Shown one piece after another: positions 42,285 through 52,644 of a stretch of 64,000 nucleotides of DNA. The first letter of the stretch is position 1, and each line of letters begins with the position of its first letter. Under the pieces are notes generated by a model. The model searched no databases. It was not told the DNA's origin and saw nothing but the letters and a program-made list of their open reading frames with translations. Source of the DNA: Proteus hauseri ATCC 700826 (GTDB lineage Bacteria; Pseudomonadota; Gammaproteobacteria; Enterobacterales; Enterobacteriaceae); NCBI RefSeq assembly GCF_001654965.1, contig NZ_LXEV01000032.1, positions 1 to 64,000 on the forward strand. Direction: 5' to 3'. The position numbers and the translations under genes were made by a program.

Positions 42285-43544
42285 ATGCAAGCCACGCAAC
42301 AGATTTTTGGCCCCGTGTATCAGTGGACTATGCTGATATTACTGGGTTTGGTGTATTTTTTAGCCACAGCAACTACGTTTACTTCGTTAGGTGTCGTTCT
42401 CCCAAGCATGATAAATGAGCTAGAGTGGAACTGGACACAAGCAGGCCTCGGTTTTACTTTGTTAGGATTAACCTGTGGACTTGCCAGTTTTTTGCCTACT
42501 CTGCTCATCCGTAAGCTCAGTGTTCGCCTTACACTATTAATTGGATTAATGATTTTTGTCAGTGGTTTCTATTTTTTATATGAAACCTACACTATTGCTT
42601 GCTATTTTCTTGGTACCGCACTGTTAGGTATTGGTTTTACTCTGCTGGCAACCGTTCCCGGCACCTATGTTATCTCTCGGTTATTTGAAAAACAGTCCTT
42701 TGCTTTTGGTGTCTATTTTACTATTGGTGGTTTAGGTGGCGTTGCAGGCCCTTGGATCTATTTTTTAGCAACGCATTTATGGCATACATGGCGTATGCAT
42801 TGGCTTATCTCTGCCATAGCACTCACTATTATTACCTTAATTACCATTTTATTTTTGCGTGAAGGGAAAACAGAACAAGAACATGCGAAAAAAATTAGCC
42901 AACTGCAAACCACTAAACGTATCTATCAAACCAAAGAGATTTGGACAGCTCGCCATGCTTTAAGAACATGGCAATTTTATGTTATCGCTGCCACTTACAC
43001 CGCCTTTCTTTGGTGTGGTATTACCGTAAATAGCTTTGCCGTTGCTCATATTATTGAAAATGGCTTTAGTGAAACCATTGCTGCAACACTATTAAGTACG
43101 ATGGCATTTATCAATGCATTTTCACGCTTAGCGGGTGGTGCGATAGGTGAATGGCTAGAACCGAAAAAACTACTTATCGCAAGCTTGAGTATTATTATTA
43201 TCGGCTTATTCGCATTAAGTATGGCGAATTCATGGCTCTATCTGATTTTATTTACCATCTGTGTGGGTATTGGTTATGGCATGACCTTTTTAGCATCAAG
43301 CATATTACTGGCTAATTATTTTGGGCGGGCACCTTATCTTGAGCTTTTCTCAGTGATGAATTTAATTTCGACACTAGCTTGTTTAGCACCTTTTTTTGCT
43401 GGTGCAATTAAAGATATATCGGGCAGTTTTACTCCTGCTTTTCTTATTCTTACTATTCCTGTTTTGCTTATCTTAGCGGTAACGTTATTTATGCGGCCCC
43501 CCGCTTATCCAACTTATCAACATGCTAGTAAAAAACAGAAATAA
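42285..43544 (+). CDS. MFS transporter
   Basis: This 419-aa protein has twelve hydrophobic segments with the central cytoplasmic loop around residues 195-230 and a basic C-terminus. The arrangement resembles the monocarboxylate/OxlT-like MFS group (TFTSLGVVLPSMINELEW at the first loop, RLAGGAIGEWL-like motif in the second half). The substrate cannot be told from sequence. It lies alone between terminators, with its own GATGGAG site. Confidence 0.85.
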   Translation: MQATQQIFGPVYQWTMLILLGLVYFLATATTFTSLGVVLPSMINELEWNWTQAGLGFTLLGLTCGLASFLPTLLIRKLSVRLTLLIGLMIFVSGFYFLYETYTIACYFLGTALLGIGFTLLATVPGTYVISRLFEKQSFAFGVYFTIGGLGGVAGPWIYFLATHLWHTWRMHWLISAIALTIITLITILFLREGKTEQEHAKKISQLQTTKRIYQTKEIWTARHALRTWQFYVIAATYTAFLWCGITVNSFAVAHIIENGFSETIAATLLSTMAFINAFSRLAGGAIGEWLEPKKLLIASLSIIIIGLFALSMANSWLYLILFTICVGIGYGMTFLASSILLANYFGRAPYLELFSVMNLISTLACLAPFFAGAIKDISGSFTPAFLILTIPVLLILAVTLFMRPPAYPTYQHASKKQK

Positions 43545-43629
43545 GCAGTTATTTTATTAAATCAGCAAGGTAGCTTAATAACTAAAGTAGCATCATATAA
43601 AAGCGATTTTATAAGGAGACGTTAGGCTG

Positions 43630-44658
43630 ATGAATGAAGCATTAATAATGAAGTACTCCATTGGTGTGGGGATTGTTTTAGCCTGTTTTATTGGTTTTTT
43701 GATTATTTCTTTTTTTCAACACAAAAAGAAAAAACGCCAAAGAAATATTATTATTCATATTAGCCAAGCTATCTTACTATGTAGTTTAGTGATTATCTTA
43801 GGAGAATACGTTGAAATGGCGATAGTGGATTTTAATCTCCACTTTATCTCTTTCAAACTGGTTAATTTCTTTACCTCTGCGGCTATTGCCTTAATTTTGA
43901 TGCGAAAATTCTTTTTGCTGATTAATAGATTAGAGCAAAACCAAATTAAAAAAGGAAGTGACCCTACATCAGCACGTATTATTTCTCGTGTCTTTAAAAT
44001 TACCCTTTTCGTCGTTATCATCTTATTATTTGGTGAACATTTTGGCATGAGCTTGTCGGGATTAATGACCTTTGGTGGCTTAGGCGGCATTGCCATTGGT
44101 ATGGCAAGTAAAGATGTCATGAGCAACCTTTTTTCCGGTGTGATGCTCTATTTTGATCGCCCTTTTAATATTGGTGATTGGGTACGTTCTCCTGATCGTA
44201 ATATTGAAGGAACAGTAGTGGAAATTGGCTGGCGTATTACCAAAATTATTACCTTTGACCATCGACCTTTATATATTCCCAACTCTGTATTTTCATCTAT
44301 TAGCGTTGAAAACCCAGGCAGGATGACCAATAGACGTATCGAAACAGAAATTGGTTTACGTTATGAAGATTCAGATAAAATCGGTGTGATAGTAGAAGAT
44401 ATCCGTAATATGTTAATGCAAAATGAAAAAATAGACACTCAGCAAACTATTCTGGTCTATTTTAATCAATTTGCTGACTCATCTCTTAATATCATGGTGT
44501 ATTGTTTTACCAAAACAACAGTGTGGGGCGAATGGTTAGCAGCCCAACAAGAAGTTTATTTAAAGATGATAGATATTGTGCATAAACATGGCGCTGATTT
44601 TGCTTTTCCATCTCAAACTGTTTATATTGAAAAATCATCACCAGTAGCACCACAGTAA
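43630..44658 (+). CDS. MscS-family mechanosensitive channel
   Basis: This 342-aa protein has three or four N-terminal transmembrane helices, then the MscS pore helix [20 protein letters not shown] and the beta domain ([33 protein letters not shown]). It probably releases solutes on osmotic downshift. The extra helices make it longer than MscS (286 aa) and nearer to the YnaI size class. An in-frame ATG at 43648 is an alternative start. Confidence 0.9.
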   Translation: MNEALIMKYSIGVGIVLACFIGFLIISFFQHKKKKRQRNIIIHISQAILLCSLVIILGEYVEMAIVDFNLHFISFKLVNFFTSAAIALILMRKFFLLINRLEQNQIKKGSDPTSARIISRVFKITLFVVIILLFGEHFGMSLSGLMTFGGLGGIAIGMASKDVMSNLFSGVMLYFDRPFNIGDWVRSPDRNIEGTVVEIGWRITKIITFDHRPLYIPNSVFSSISVENPGRMTNRRIETEIGLRYEDSDKIGVIVEDIRNMLMQNEKIDTQQTILVYFNQFADSSLNIMVYCFTKTTVWGEWLAAQQEVYLKMIDIVHKHGADFAFPSQTVYIEKSSPVAPQ

Positions 44659-44665
44659 TTACAGT

Positions 44666-44708
44666 GAGAGGTTTATAGCTGAGCTGTAAACTTCTCTTGC
44701 TTTTTATT
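44666..44708 (+). terminator. Terminator after the MscS-like gene
   Basis: GAGAGGTTTA/TAAACTTCTC (one G-T pair; 44666-44675 with 44687-44696) is followed by TTGCTTTTTATT. Confidence 0.75.
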
Positions 44709-44854
44709 CACTCTATTCCCTTATGATTAAAATGTTTTTTTATGCAAAATAACCGCATAAAACGATACTAATTTTCTTTTAATACATTCCATTCATATAA
44801 GCAACCAAGTATATTGGCGGCATATTTGTTGACCCATAATAAAATCCAAGCCTA

Positions 44855-47017
44855 ATGAAAAAAATGCAATTGGCATCTAGCCCAACGGTTTCACACTATT
44901 TTACGACTGAGCGCACAGTTATTGACATTACAGGCGCCAATTTAACGCAAATATCAGCAGTGATATTGTCGTTAACTGCGGTTAATGCAGGTGAATTAAA
45001 ACGTATTCAAAAAACAGAATTCCAATTACCTATATTTATTGCTGTTGGTCTTAACGACACTCTTTCTGCTGATGTACTTAGTCAAGTTGAAGGTATTATT
45101 ATTATGGAGAACAGTGCTAATGAAAAAAACAGCATATTAATTGAAAAAGCAGCACTTCAATATGAAGAAAGTCTTACAACGCCTTTCTTTTCACGTTTAG
45201 TCAATTATGTCGCACAACAGAATATCGCTTTTGATTGCCCTGGTCATCAAGGTGGTGAATTTTTCCGTCGCCATCCAGCTGGAGAGCAATTTTATCAATA
45301 TTTTGGCGAGAATTTATTTCGTTCTGATCTCTGTAATGCTGATGTTGAAATGGGAGATTTGCTGATCCACGAAGGTGCGCCTTATGATGCGCAGGCCTTT
45401 GCTGCACAAGTATTTAATGCTGATAAAACCTATTTCGTTTTAAATGGTACTTCTTCTTCAAATAAAGTTGCTTTAAATGCACTGTTAGCGCCGAATGATT
45501 TAGTGTTATTTGATAGAAACAATCATAAATCAAATCATCACGGAGCATTGATTCAAGCGGGTGCGATACCTATTTATTTAGAAACAGCCCGTAATCCCTT
45601 TGGCTTTATTGGTGGCATTGATGCCCACTGTTTTGAAGAGGATTATCTGCGTCAACAAATTGCAGAAATCACCCCAGAACGCCAATATGATAAACGCCCT
45701 TTTCGTTTAGCTGTTATACAGCTAGGTACTTATGACGGTACAATTTATAACGCACGACAAGTCGTTGATAAAATTGGGCATCTTTGTGATTACATTCTGT
45801 TTGATTCAGCATGGGTAGGATATGAGCAATTCATTCCGATGATGAAACAGTGCTCTCCACTGTTACTCACACTAAATGAAAATGATCCCGGAATATTAGT
45901 CACACAATCGGTACATAAGCAATTAGCTGGTTTTTCGCAAACTTCTCAAATTCATAAGAAAGATGCTCATATAAAAGGACAGCAGCGTTATATCAATCAT
46001 AAACGTATGAATAATGCTTTTATGATGCATGCATCCACCAGCCCTTTTTACCCTCTGTTTGCTGCATTAGACATCAATGCAAAAATGCACGTAGGTAAAA
46101 GTGGTGAGGCAATGTGGATGGATTGTGTGAAACAAGGCATCGAAGCACGTAAATCATTAATAAAACAATGTCAGTTTATTAAACCTTTTATTCCTGAAAT
46201 GGTTGATGGCATTGCTTGGCAAGATCATAACACCGATGAAATAGCCCACGATCAACGATTCTTTAATTTTATTCCTAATGATAATTGGCACTCTTTTGAA
46301 GGCTATGCCAATAACCAATATTTTGTTGATCCATGTAAATTAATGCTGACTACACCAGGAATTGATCCTCATACTGGTGAATATGAGGCTTTTGGCGTAC
46401 CAGCAACTATATTGGCAAATTATTTACGCGAGCATGGCGTTATTCCTGAAAAAAGCGATCTGAACTCTATTTTATTTTTATTAACACCAGCTGAACATAG
46501 CGAGAAATTTGAACGCTTAATATCATTGATTATTAGATTTGAGAAATTATTAATTGAAGATGCACCACTAGAGCAAGTATTACCGTCTATTTGCCATCGT
46601 CATCAATCACGCTATCAAGATTACACCTTGCGTCAACTCTGCCAGGAAATGCACAATCTTTGTGTCACTTATAATATTAAATTACTGCAAAAGCAGATGT
46701 TTAGAAAATCACATTTTCCCAAACGAGCACTTAGCCCACAACAAGCAAATATTGAATTTGTGCGTGGAAATATTGAGCTTTTACCACTCAGTAAATTAAA
46801 AGGTAGGATCGCGGCAGAAGGTGCGTTGCCATATCCACCGGGTGTATTGTGTGCAGTTCCTGGTGAAGTTTGGGATGGCGCTGTATTACGTTATTTCCAA
46901 GCCCTTGAAGTTACCATCAATCAACTGCCGGGATTTTCAACAGAATTACAAGGTGTTTATACCCATCATGAAGAAGATGGTAGTAAACGTATTTATGCTT
47001 ATGTTTTAAAAAGCTAA
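44855..47017 (+). CDS. speF: Ornithine decarboxylase, inducible type
   Basis: This 720-aa protein is a fold-type-I PLP decarboxylase with an N-terminal wing domain. It has FDCPGHQGGEFFRRHPAG (about residues 131-148), and the PLP lysine in SVHKQLAGFSQ. It converts ornithine to putrescine, consuming protons. Length and sequence fit SpeF/SpeC. No potE antiporter follows, and no leader frame like E. coli speFL was found in the 196-base upstream region. The assignment to SpeF rather than SpeC is by likeness and not certain. Confidence 0.9.
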   Translation: MKKMQLASSPTVSHYFTTERTVIDITGANLTQISAVILSLTAVNAGELKRIQKTEFQLPIFIAVGLNDTLSADVLSQVEGIIIMENSANEKNSILIEKAALQYEESLTTPFFSRLVNYVAQQNIAFDCPGHQGGEFFRRHPAGEQFYQYFGENLFRSDLCNADVEMGDLLIHEGAPYDAQAFAAQVFNADKTYFVLNGTSSSNKVALNALLAPNDLVLFDRNNHKSNHHGALIQAGAIPIYLETARNPFGFIGGIDAHCFEEDYLRQQIAEITPERQYDKRPFRLAVIQLGTYDGTIYNARQVVDKIGHLCDYILFDSAWVGYEQFIPMMKQCSPLLLTLNENDPGILVTQSVHKQLAGFSQTSQIHKKDAHIKGQQRYINHKRMNNAFMMHASTSPFYPLFAALDINAKMHVGKSGEAMWMDCVKQGIEARKSLIKQCQFIKPFIPEMVDGIAWQDHNTDEIAHDQRFFNFIPNDNWHSFEGYANNQYFVDPCKLMLTTPGIDPHTGEYEAFGVPATILANYLREHGVIPEKSDLNSILFLLTPAEHSEKFERLISLIIRFEKLLIEDAPLEQVLPSICHRHQSRYQDYTLRQLCQEMHNLCVTYNIKLLQKQMFRKSHFPKRALSPQQANIEFVRGNIELLPLSKLKGRIAAEGALPYPPGVLCAVPGEVWDGAVLRYFQALEVTINQLPGFSTELQGVYTHHEEDGSKRIYAYVLKS

Positions 47018-47041
47018 CTAATTTATATATGACCTAAATAT

Positions 47042-47083
47042 AAAAATGCTGATGTCTTTAATATACTGCACATCAGCATTTTT
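47042..47083. terminator. Bidirectional terminator between speF and ybbP
   Basis: A 13-bp stem AAAAATGCTGATG/CATCAGCATTTTT (47042-47054 with 47071-47083) separates two convergent genes. Confidence 0.85.
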
Positions 47084-47106
47084 ATTTGGTGAAACTAATT
47101 TGATTA

Positions 47107-49548
47107 TTACTCGCCTTGGATCCGTCGATATTGCCCTTTATCTTGCAATAATCTAACACCTAATACACTGCCACAAAGTGAGAGTAAAAGTGCTGCTAAT
47201 AAAGGAACCGTGATCCACATTAACCACTGAGGCTGCCAAGGAAAATTAAATACTGATTTTTGCAATAAACTTAACGCAACTTCGGCACCGATAGCGGCGG
47301 CGAGCCCTGCCATTAAACCTAATAATGCAAACTCGGCCCATAAAGTTCTGCGTAACAGTGATTTTCCTGCGCCTAATGTACGATAAACCACTAGCTCAAT
47401 ACGCCGTTGTGTCATTCCCACTTGAATCTGAGCAATCAGTAATAATCCACCACAAATCATCACAAGCCCAACCATTATCTCTAACGCACGACTGACTTGT
47501 TGTAAGATCTGCTGAACTTGCTGAATCAACGCACCTGTATCTAGCACACTCACTGTCGGAAATTGTCGATTCAATGCCGTGATCAACGAACCATCTCCTT
47601 GGTAATAAAAACTACTCATCCATTTCTCAGGTTGATTATTCAATCCTTCTTCTGAAAAAATAAAGAAGAAGTTAGGACGAAGATTTTCCCAATCAACATG
47701 GCGAATACTAGTGACAACGGATTTAAATTCGCGGGTATCACCCACAAAGGTTAATTCATCACCCAATTTAATTTCTAGTTTTTCAGCAACACCTTGATCA
47801 AGTGAAACGCCATTGCCAACAGGAGGCCAAGTTCCTTCAATAATCAGGTTATCTTTTGGTAACTCGCTATGCCACGTTAAATTCAATTCTCGACGAACCG
47901 TATTGTTGCCATTATCTCGCGCATCAGCCCACTCTTTAGCATTATTACCATTAATTTGCGTAAGCCTCGCGAGTACCACAGGATAAGCATCGGTCGGCGT
48001 TACTTTGTATTGCGCCATTAAGGTATTAATTTCTTGTACCTGTGGCTGCGACATATTAATTAGAAAGTAATTTGGGCTATCTTCGGGTAACTGTTTTTGC
48101 CATTTTTCAAGTAAATCCCCCTGAATTAGCACCAACAGTGTGAGTAACATAAACGATAATGCAAAAGCGGCTAATTGCGTCATGGTTTGAAATGGCTGAC
48201 GTAACAATCGTGTCACGGCTAAACGCGCACTTAATTGGCGAAATTTAAACTGTTTTAAGATCCACAGCCCTAACCAGCCAATAATACCTAATAAAAATGC
48301 AATAATGACAACACCCAATAAAATAGACCATAACAATACTCCAGTTCCCGCAAATAGCGTTAAAGCACCAACTACGATTAACGCTACTATTGGCAAATAA
48401 TATCTTAGTGGCCAAACAGGTGCAGTAACATCACTACGTAATACGCGAGAAGGCTGCGTAGACATTAATTGGTGATAAGGCCTTAAACCTGTTAATAAAG
48501 CGATTAACAGCAAAGAGCCCACCGACCACAGCCAAGGTAATAGGCTGGCATCGGGTAATGTCTTTGGTAACACTGGCGCTAATATCTGTAGCAAAATCGT
48601 TTCAAAAGCCAAACCAACCAATGAACCAACAATAATTGCGGCAAAAATAATAACGCCCCATTGCCCAACAATCCATTTACGCAATGCCCGTTTATCAGCG
48701 CCTAATGTTTTTAATACTGCAATTAAGGTATGACGGCTACGACAATAGTGAGTCATAGAAACAGCAACGGCTGAGATAGCTAATAACAGCGTTAATAGTG
48801 CAGATAACAATAAGAAATTTTTCGCTCTTTCCATAGATTGAGAGAGTGCACCAGTATCTTGTTTTAAACTATTCCAGCGCTGATCTGGCTTTAGCTGAGG
48901 ATCAAAACGTTGCTGATAGGCATCAATTGCGGATTCATTACCCGCAAACATATACCGATAAGTGAGTCGACTTCCCGGTTGAATTGCCCCCGTCGATTCA
49001 ACATCCTCTAAACTAATTAAAATCCTAGGTGCGATTTGAAAAGGATTAAATCCACTATCAGGCTCTTGAATTAAAATACCTGCTATCGTAAATGTGGCAT
49101 CACCTACATCAATTTTGCTTCCAACATTAATATCTAATAATGATAATAAGCGAGCATCTACTAACGCTTGCCCTTTTTCTGGTTTTAAGCCTACAGGTTG
49201 AGTTTCTAATTCCCCATAAAGTGGATATAAATTATCCGCAGCCTTAACTAAGGCAAGTTGTGGTGTATCTCCTTCTGGTGCATACGACATGGTCGTAAAT
49301 TGCATTTGGCGGCTTAGCGTTAAGCCCATTGTTTTAGCTTCATTTAGCCAATTTTCATCCACGGGATAAGATGCACGTAAAACTAAATCACCCGCAATTA
49401 AATCACGGCTTTGGGCGTAAATACTTTTATCAATGCGATCACCAATCCGCCCTAATGCTAAAACGCAAGCTACAGCTAAAGCGAGTGATAGCCAAACAAT
49501 TAATAAAGCGGGAGAACGCCATTCGCGCCAAAACCAACGCCAAATCAT
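47107..49548 (-). CDS. ybbP: ABC transporter permease YbbP
   Basis: This 813-aa protein has the layout of YbbP: an N-terminal helix, a large periplasmic domain, an FtsX-like four-helix core (LLLSALLTLLLAISAVAVSM), further helices, and a duplicated FtsX unit at the C-terminus. With YbbA it forms a MacB-like exporter or mechanotransmission complex, thought to act on outer-membrane or lipid components. The start overlaps the ybbA stop by four bases. Length is close to E. coli (804). Confidence 0.93.
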   Translation of the reverse strand: MIWRWFWREWRSPALLIVWLSLALAVACVLALGRIGDRIDKSIYAQSRDLIAGDLVLRASYPVDENWLNEAKTMGLTLSRQMQFTTMSYAPEGDTPQLALVKAADNLYPLYGELETQPVGLKPEKGQALVDARLLSLLDINVGSKIDVGDATFTIAGILIQEPDSGFNPFQIAPRILISLEDVESTGAIQPGSRLTYRYMFAGNESAIDAYQQRFDPQLKPDQRWNSLKQDTGALSQSMERAKNFLLLSALLTLLLAISAVAVSMTHYCRSRHTLIAVLKTLGADKRALRKWIVGQWGVIIFAAIIVGSLVGLAFETILLQILAPVLPKTLPDASLLPWLWSVGSLLLIALLTGLRPYHQLMSTQPSRVLRSDVTAPVWPLRYYLPIVALIVVGALTLFAGTGVLLWSILLGVVIIAFLLGIIGWLGLWILKQFKFRQLSARLAVTRLLRQPFQTMTQLAAFALSFMLLTLLVLIQGDLLEKWQKQLPEDSPNYFLINMSQPQVQEINTLMAQYKVTPTDAYPVVLARLTQINGNNAKEWADARDNGNNTVRRELNLTWHSELPKDNLIIEGTWPPVGNGVSLDQGVAEKLEIKLGDELTFVGDTREFKSVVTSIRHVDWENLRPNFFFIFSEEGLNNQPEKWMSSFYYQGDGSLITALNRQFPTVSVLDTGALIQQVQQILQQVSRALEIMVGLVMICGGLLLIAQIQVGMTQRRIELVVYRTLGAGKSLLRRTLWAEFALLGLMAGLAAAIGAEVALSLLQKSVFNFPWQPQWLMWITVPLLAALLLSLCGSVLGVRLLQDKGQYRRIQGE

Positions 49549-50231
49549 GACTCCTCCTTAAGTTGACCATCAACCAAACGTAACCGACGCTGACACCGCG
49601 CTGCAAGCTCATTATCATGAGTGACTAAAATCAACGTGGTCGCATAATCACGATTAAGTGAAAACAGTAAATCGGCTATTTTATCTCCCGTTTTACGGTC
49701 AAGATTTCCTGTTGGTTCATCAGCAAACAAAATTGCGGGTTGAGTACAAAAAGCTCTCGCCAGCGCGACTCGTTGTTGTTCGCCACCAGAAAGTTGCGCT
49801 GGCATATGATATAACCGCTCGCTTAATCCTAACTGGTTTAGTAAATTAACTGCACGCGTATGGCTGTGTTTTTCTGACTCCCCTTTTAATAATGCGGGCA
49901 ACTGCACATTTTCAAGTGCATTCAATGTCGGGATCAACATAAATGATTGAAAGACAAAGCCCACATGCTGAGCACGTAACATCGCTCGCTGCTCTTCATT
50001 CATGGTCGTTAAATCTTGTCCCATCAATTTTACAGAACCTGCACTGCCATCATCTAATCCTGCAATTATACCTAATAAGGTGGATTTGCCCGATCCTGAT
50101 TCACCAATTAACGCAATTGTTTGTGCAGACTCGACAACAAGCTCAACACCCTGCAATATAGAGATCTGACTATCACCCTGTCCTACTTGTTTGGTTAACT
50201 GATGAACTTCAAGAACCTTTTCCGACGACAT
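49545..50231 (-). CDS. ybbA: ABC transporter ATP-binding protein YbbA
   Basis: This 228-aa ATPase has Walker A GESGSGKST (about residues 43-51), signature LSGGEQQRVALARA, and Walker B ILFADEPTGNLD. It is of the LolD/MacB type and drives YbbP. It is divergent from tesA, with overlapping 5' ends (the tesA ATG lies 30 bases inside its start), the same arrangement as in E. coli. Confidence 0.95.
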   Translation of the reverse strand: MSSEKVLEVHQLTKQVGQGDSQISILQGVELVVESAQTIALIGESGSGKSTLLGIIAGLDDGSAGSVKLMGQDLTTMNEEQRAMLRAQHVGFVFQSFMLIPTLNALENVQLPALLKGESEKHSHTRAVNLLNQLGLSERLYHMPAQLSGGEQQRVALARAFCTQPAILFADEPTGNLDRKTGDKIADLLFSLNRDYATTLILVTHDNELAARCQRRLRLVDGQLKEES

Positions 50232-50831
50232 ACATTTTTCCTTATCGTTATCATGATGTTTAGCTTTAAGGCAATTGCTGCTGATACATTTTTAATCTTT
50301 GGTGACAGCTTAAGTGCCGGGTATCGCCTTCCTATTGAGAGCGCGTGGCCACAGCGCCTTACTGATAAATGGAAAACAACCTACCCTGAAATCAAGGTTA
50401 TTAATGCTAGCATTAGTGGTGAAACTGCATTTCAAGGGCAAAATCGGCTACCTGATTTATTAAAACAGCATCAACCTCGCTGGGTATTGATTGAACTAGG
50501 TGCAAATGATGGCTTACAAGGATACCCTGTTGCACAAACAAAAGAAGCACTGCAAAACATCATCACACAAGTGAAAAATGCCGGCGCGACACCTTTGTTT
50601 ATGCAAATAATAATTTCCCCTAATTACGGTAAACGTTATACACAATCGTTTTCCGCTATTTATCCAGAATTAGCTAAAAATAACGCACTACCACTAATTC
50701 CATTCTATATGGTGCAAATAGCAGATAAACCAGAGTGGATGCAAAGTGATAGCATTCATCCCAATGAAGCAGCTCAACCTTTTATTGCTGAGTGGATGGA
50801 CAAAACGTTATCTCCTTATTTAACACACTAG
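50202..50831 (+). CDS. tesA: Multifunctional acyl-CoA thioesterase I / lysophospholipase L1
   Basis: This 209-aa protein has a signal peptide (MNFKNLFRRHTFFLIVIMMF..., cleaved near AIAA-D), then the GDSL block FGDSLSAGYRLP, the oxyanion residues (ISGETAFQGQ, GANDGLQG) and catalytic DSIHPN. It is a periplasmic thioesterase, protease and lysophospholipase. Its coding start overlaps the divergent ybbA, so the promoter lies within ybbA. Confidence 0.96.
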   Translation: MNFKNLFRRHTFFLIVIMMFSFKAIAADTFLIFGDSLSAGYRLPIESAWPQRLTDKWKTTYPEIKVINASISGETAFQGQNRLPDLLKQHQPRWVLIELGANDGLQGYPVAQTKEALQNIITQVKNAGATPLFMQIIISPNYGKRYTQSFSAIYPELAKNNALPLIPFYMVQIADKPEWMQSDSIHPNEAAQPFIAEWMDKTLSPYLTH

Positions 50832-50881
50832 ACTATTCTGACAGTAGTTAAGCTAGATTAAACGAGATTAATTGTAAAATT

Positions 50882-51667
50882 ATGCAAAAAACGGTATTGA
50901 TAACAGGAAGTTCCAGTGGAATTGGCCTTTGTGCTGCAAAAACTTTAAAAGAAAGAGGCTTTCGTGTACTTGCCGCTTGCCGTAAAGATGAAGACCTTAA
51001 ACGTATGGAAACACTGGGATTAGAACCTATTTACCTTGATCTTGATGATGCTAAAAGTGTCGAAAAAGCGGCATTAGAAGTTATTCGTCTAACAAATGGT
51101 CGTTTATATGGATTATTTAATAATGGCGGTTTTGGTGTTTATGGCCCGTTAGATGCCATTAGCCGCCAACAGATGGAAAAACAATTTTCTACTAACTTTT
51201 TTGGCATGCATCAATTAACAATGCTATTACTGCCTGCCATGCTACCTCATGGTGAAGGCCGTATTATTCAAACCAGCTCTGTAATGGGAATTATTTCCAC
51301 TCCGGGTCGAGGTGCTTATGCGGCGAGTAAATATGCGGTAGAAGCATGGTCTGATGCATTAAGGATGGAAATCGCACACTCTGGTGTAAAAGTCTGTTTA
51401 ATTGAACCTGGCCCAATACAGACTTCTTTTACTAAAAACGTTGCTCAAGCAGAAAAAGATAAACCGGTAAAAAATCCGGGGATTGCGAGCCGTTTCACAT
51501 TAACACCTGACGACGTAGTGAAAAAGCTAATTCATGCTTTAGAAAGTCCAAAACCTAAGTTACGTTATCCCGTGACCCTATTAACTTACGCTGTCAGAAT
51601 ATTAAAACGCTTTTTACCTGATGCATTAATGGATGCTGTTTTAAGCCATCAAAGTGGCAAGGCTTGA
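50882..51667 (+). CDS. ybbO: SDR-family oxidoreductase YbbO
   Basis: This 261-aa short-chain dehydrogenase has the NADP-binding TGSSSGIGLCAAK, NNGGFGVYG, catalytic Ser in QTSSVMG and YAASKYAVE (Tyr, Lys). It is collinear with E. coli YbbO, an aldehyde reductase acting on long-chain aldehydes. The order tesA-ybbO-ybbN is conserved. Confidence 0.93.
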   Translation: MQKTVLITGSSSGIGLCAAKTLKERGFRVLAACRKDEDLKRMETLGLEPIYLDLDDAKSVEKAALEVIRLTNGRLYGLFNNGGFGVYGPLDAISRQQMEKQFSTNFFGMHQLTMLLLPAMLPHGEGRIIQTSSVMGIISTPGRGAYAASKYAVEAWSDALRMEIAHSGVKVCLIEPGPIQTSFTKNVAQAEKDKPVKNPGIASRFTLTPDDVVKKLIHALESPKPKLRYPVTLLTYAVRILKRFLPDALMDAVLSHQSGKA

Positions 51668-51752
51668 TATTTATGGATTTCATCCCTATTTATTAACTAA
51701 ATAGCTTTAAAAATAGTATTTATTTTCAGAATTCTCAAAAAGGGACAAGTTA

Positions 51753-52610
51753 ATGTTAGCAACTGCACATATTGTTGATGTAAATGAATCAAATATTCAG
51801 CAAATTATAGAACAATCTATGACAAAGCCTGTCATGATGTATTTCTATTCAGAACGCAGCCCACATTGTGCAGAGCTTGGTGCAACACTAGATAAACTCG
51901 CTGCAGAATATGCAGACCAATTTATTTTAGCCAAACTCGATTGCGATGCTGAACAAATGATTGCCTCTCAATTTGGCTTACGAGCAATCCCGACTGTTTA
52001 TATTTTACAAGAAGGTCGCCCTGTTGATGGCTTTGAAGGCCCTCAACCTGACGATGTTATTCGCAATATTCTGGGTAAAACTCTACCAAAACCAGAAGAG
52101 CTAAAAGCAGCACAGGCGGCTGAGTTACTGGCAGAAGGTAAAGCTGATGAAGCACTACCATTGCTAAAAGAAGCACATCAACTAGCACCTAAAAACAGTG
52201 AAATAACCTTAGCTTTAGCTGGCGCTTTAATTTCATTGAATAAAAATGAAGAAGCTCAAGAGTTATTAACAACCATCCCATTACAAGACCAAGATAGCTA
52301 CTATCACAGCCTATTAGCGCAAATTGAATTGCAAAAACAAGCAGCTGATACCCCTGAGATTCAGCAGTTACAAGTCGATTTTAATCAACAACCTGAAAAT
52401 ACCGCGCTGGCAACTCAACTTGCACTAAAATTACATGAGGTTGCCCGTAATGAAGAAGCATTAGAATTACTTTATCGTTTCTTGAAAAGAGATCTCAATG
52501 CAGGTGATGGGCAAGTTAAGAAAACCCTGATGGATATTTTGTCGGCTTTAGGGGCTAATGACAGTCTGGCATCTAAATATCGCCGTATGATGTACTCTTT
52601 ACTTTATTAA
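51753..52610 (+). CDS. ybbN: Chaperedoxin CnoX (YbbN)
   Basis: This 285-aa protein has an N-terminal thioredoxin-like domain whose active-site position reads SERSPHC, the SxxC form without redox activity (E. coli SERSQHC). A C-terminal TPR region (about 110-285) ends [14 protein letters not shown]. It holds unfolded proteins under oxidative stress and passes them to GroEL/DnaK. It is collinear with E. coli CnoX. Confidence 0.96.
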   Translation: MLATAHIVDVNESNIQQIIEQSMTKPVMMYFYSERSPHCAELGATLDKLAAEYADQFILAKLDCDAEQMIASQFGLRAIPTVYILQEGRPVDGFEGPQPDDVIRNILGKTLPKPEELKAAQAAELLAEGKADEALPLLKEAHQLAPKNSEITLALAGALISLNKNEEAQELLTTIPLQDQDSYYHSLLAQIELQKQAADTPEIQQLQVDFNQQPENTALATQLALKLHEVARNEEALELLYRFLKRDLNAGDGQVKKTLMDILSALGANDSLASKYRRMMYSLLY

Positions 52611-52644
52611 CTTTTACTCACTGAAACGACTTTAGGACAGGTAT

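Noticed and set aside
47107-49548. ybbP as part of an acquired island
   Set aside because: Gene order and sequence match the conserved ybbP-ybbA-tesA block of Enterobacterales.
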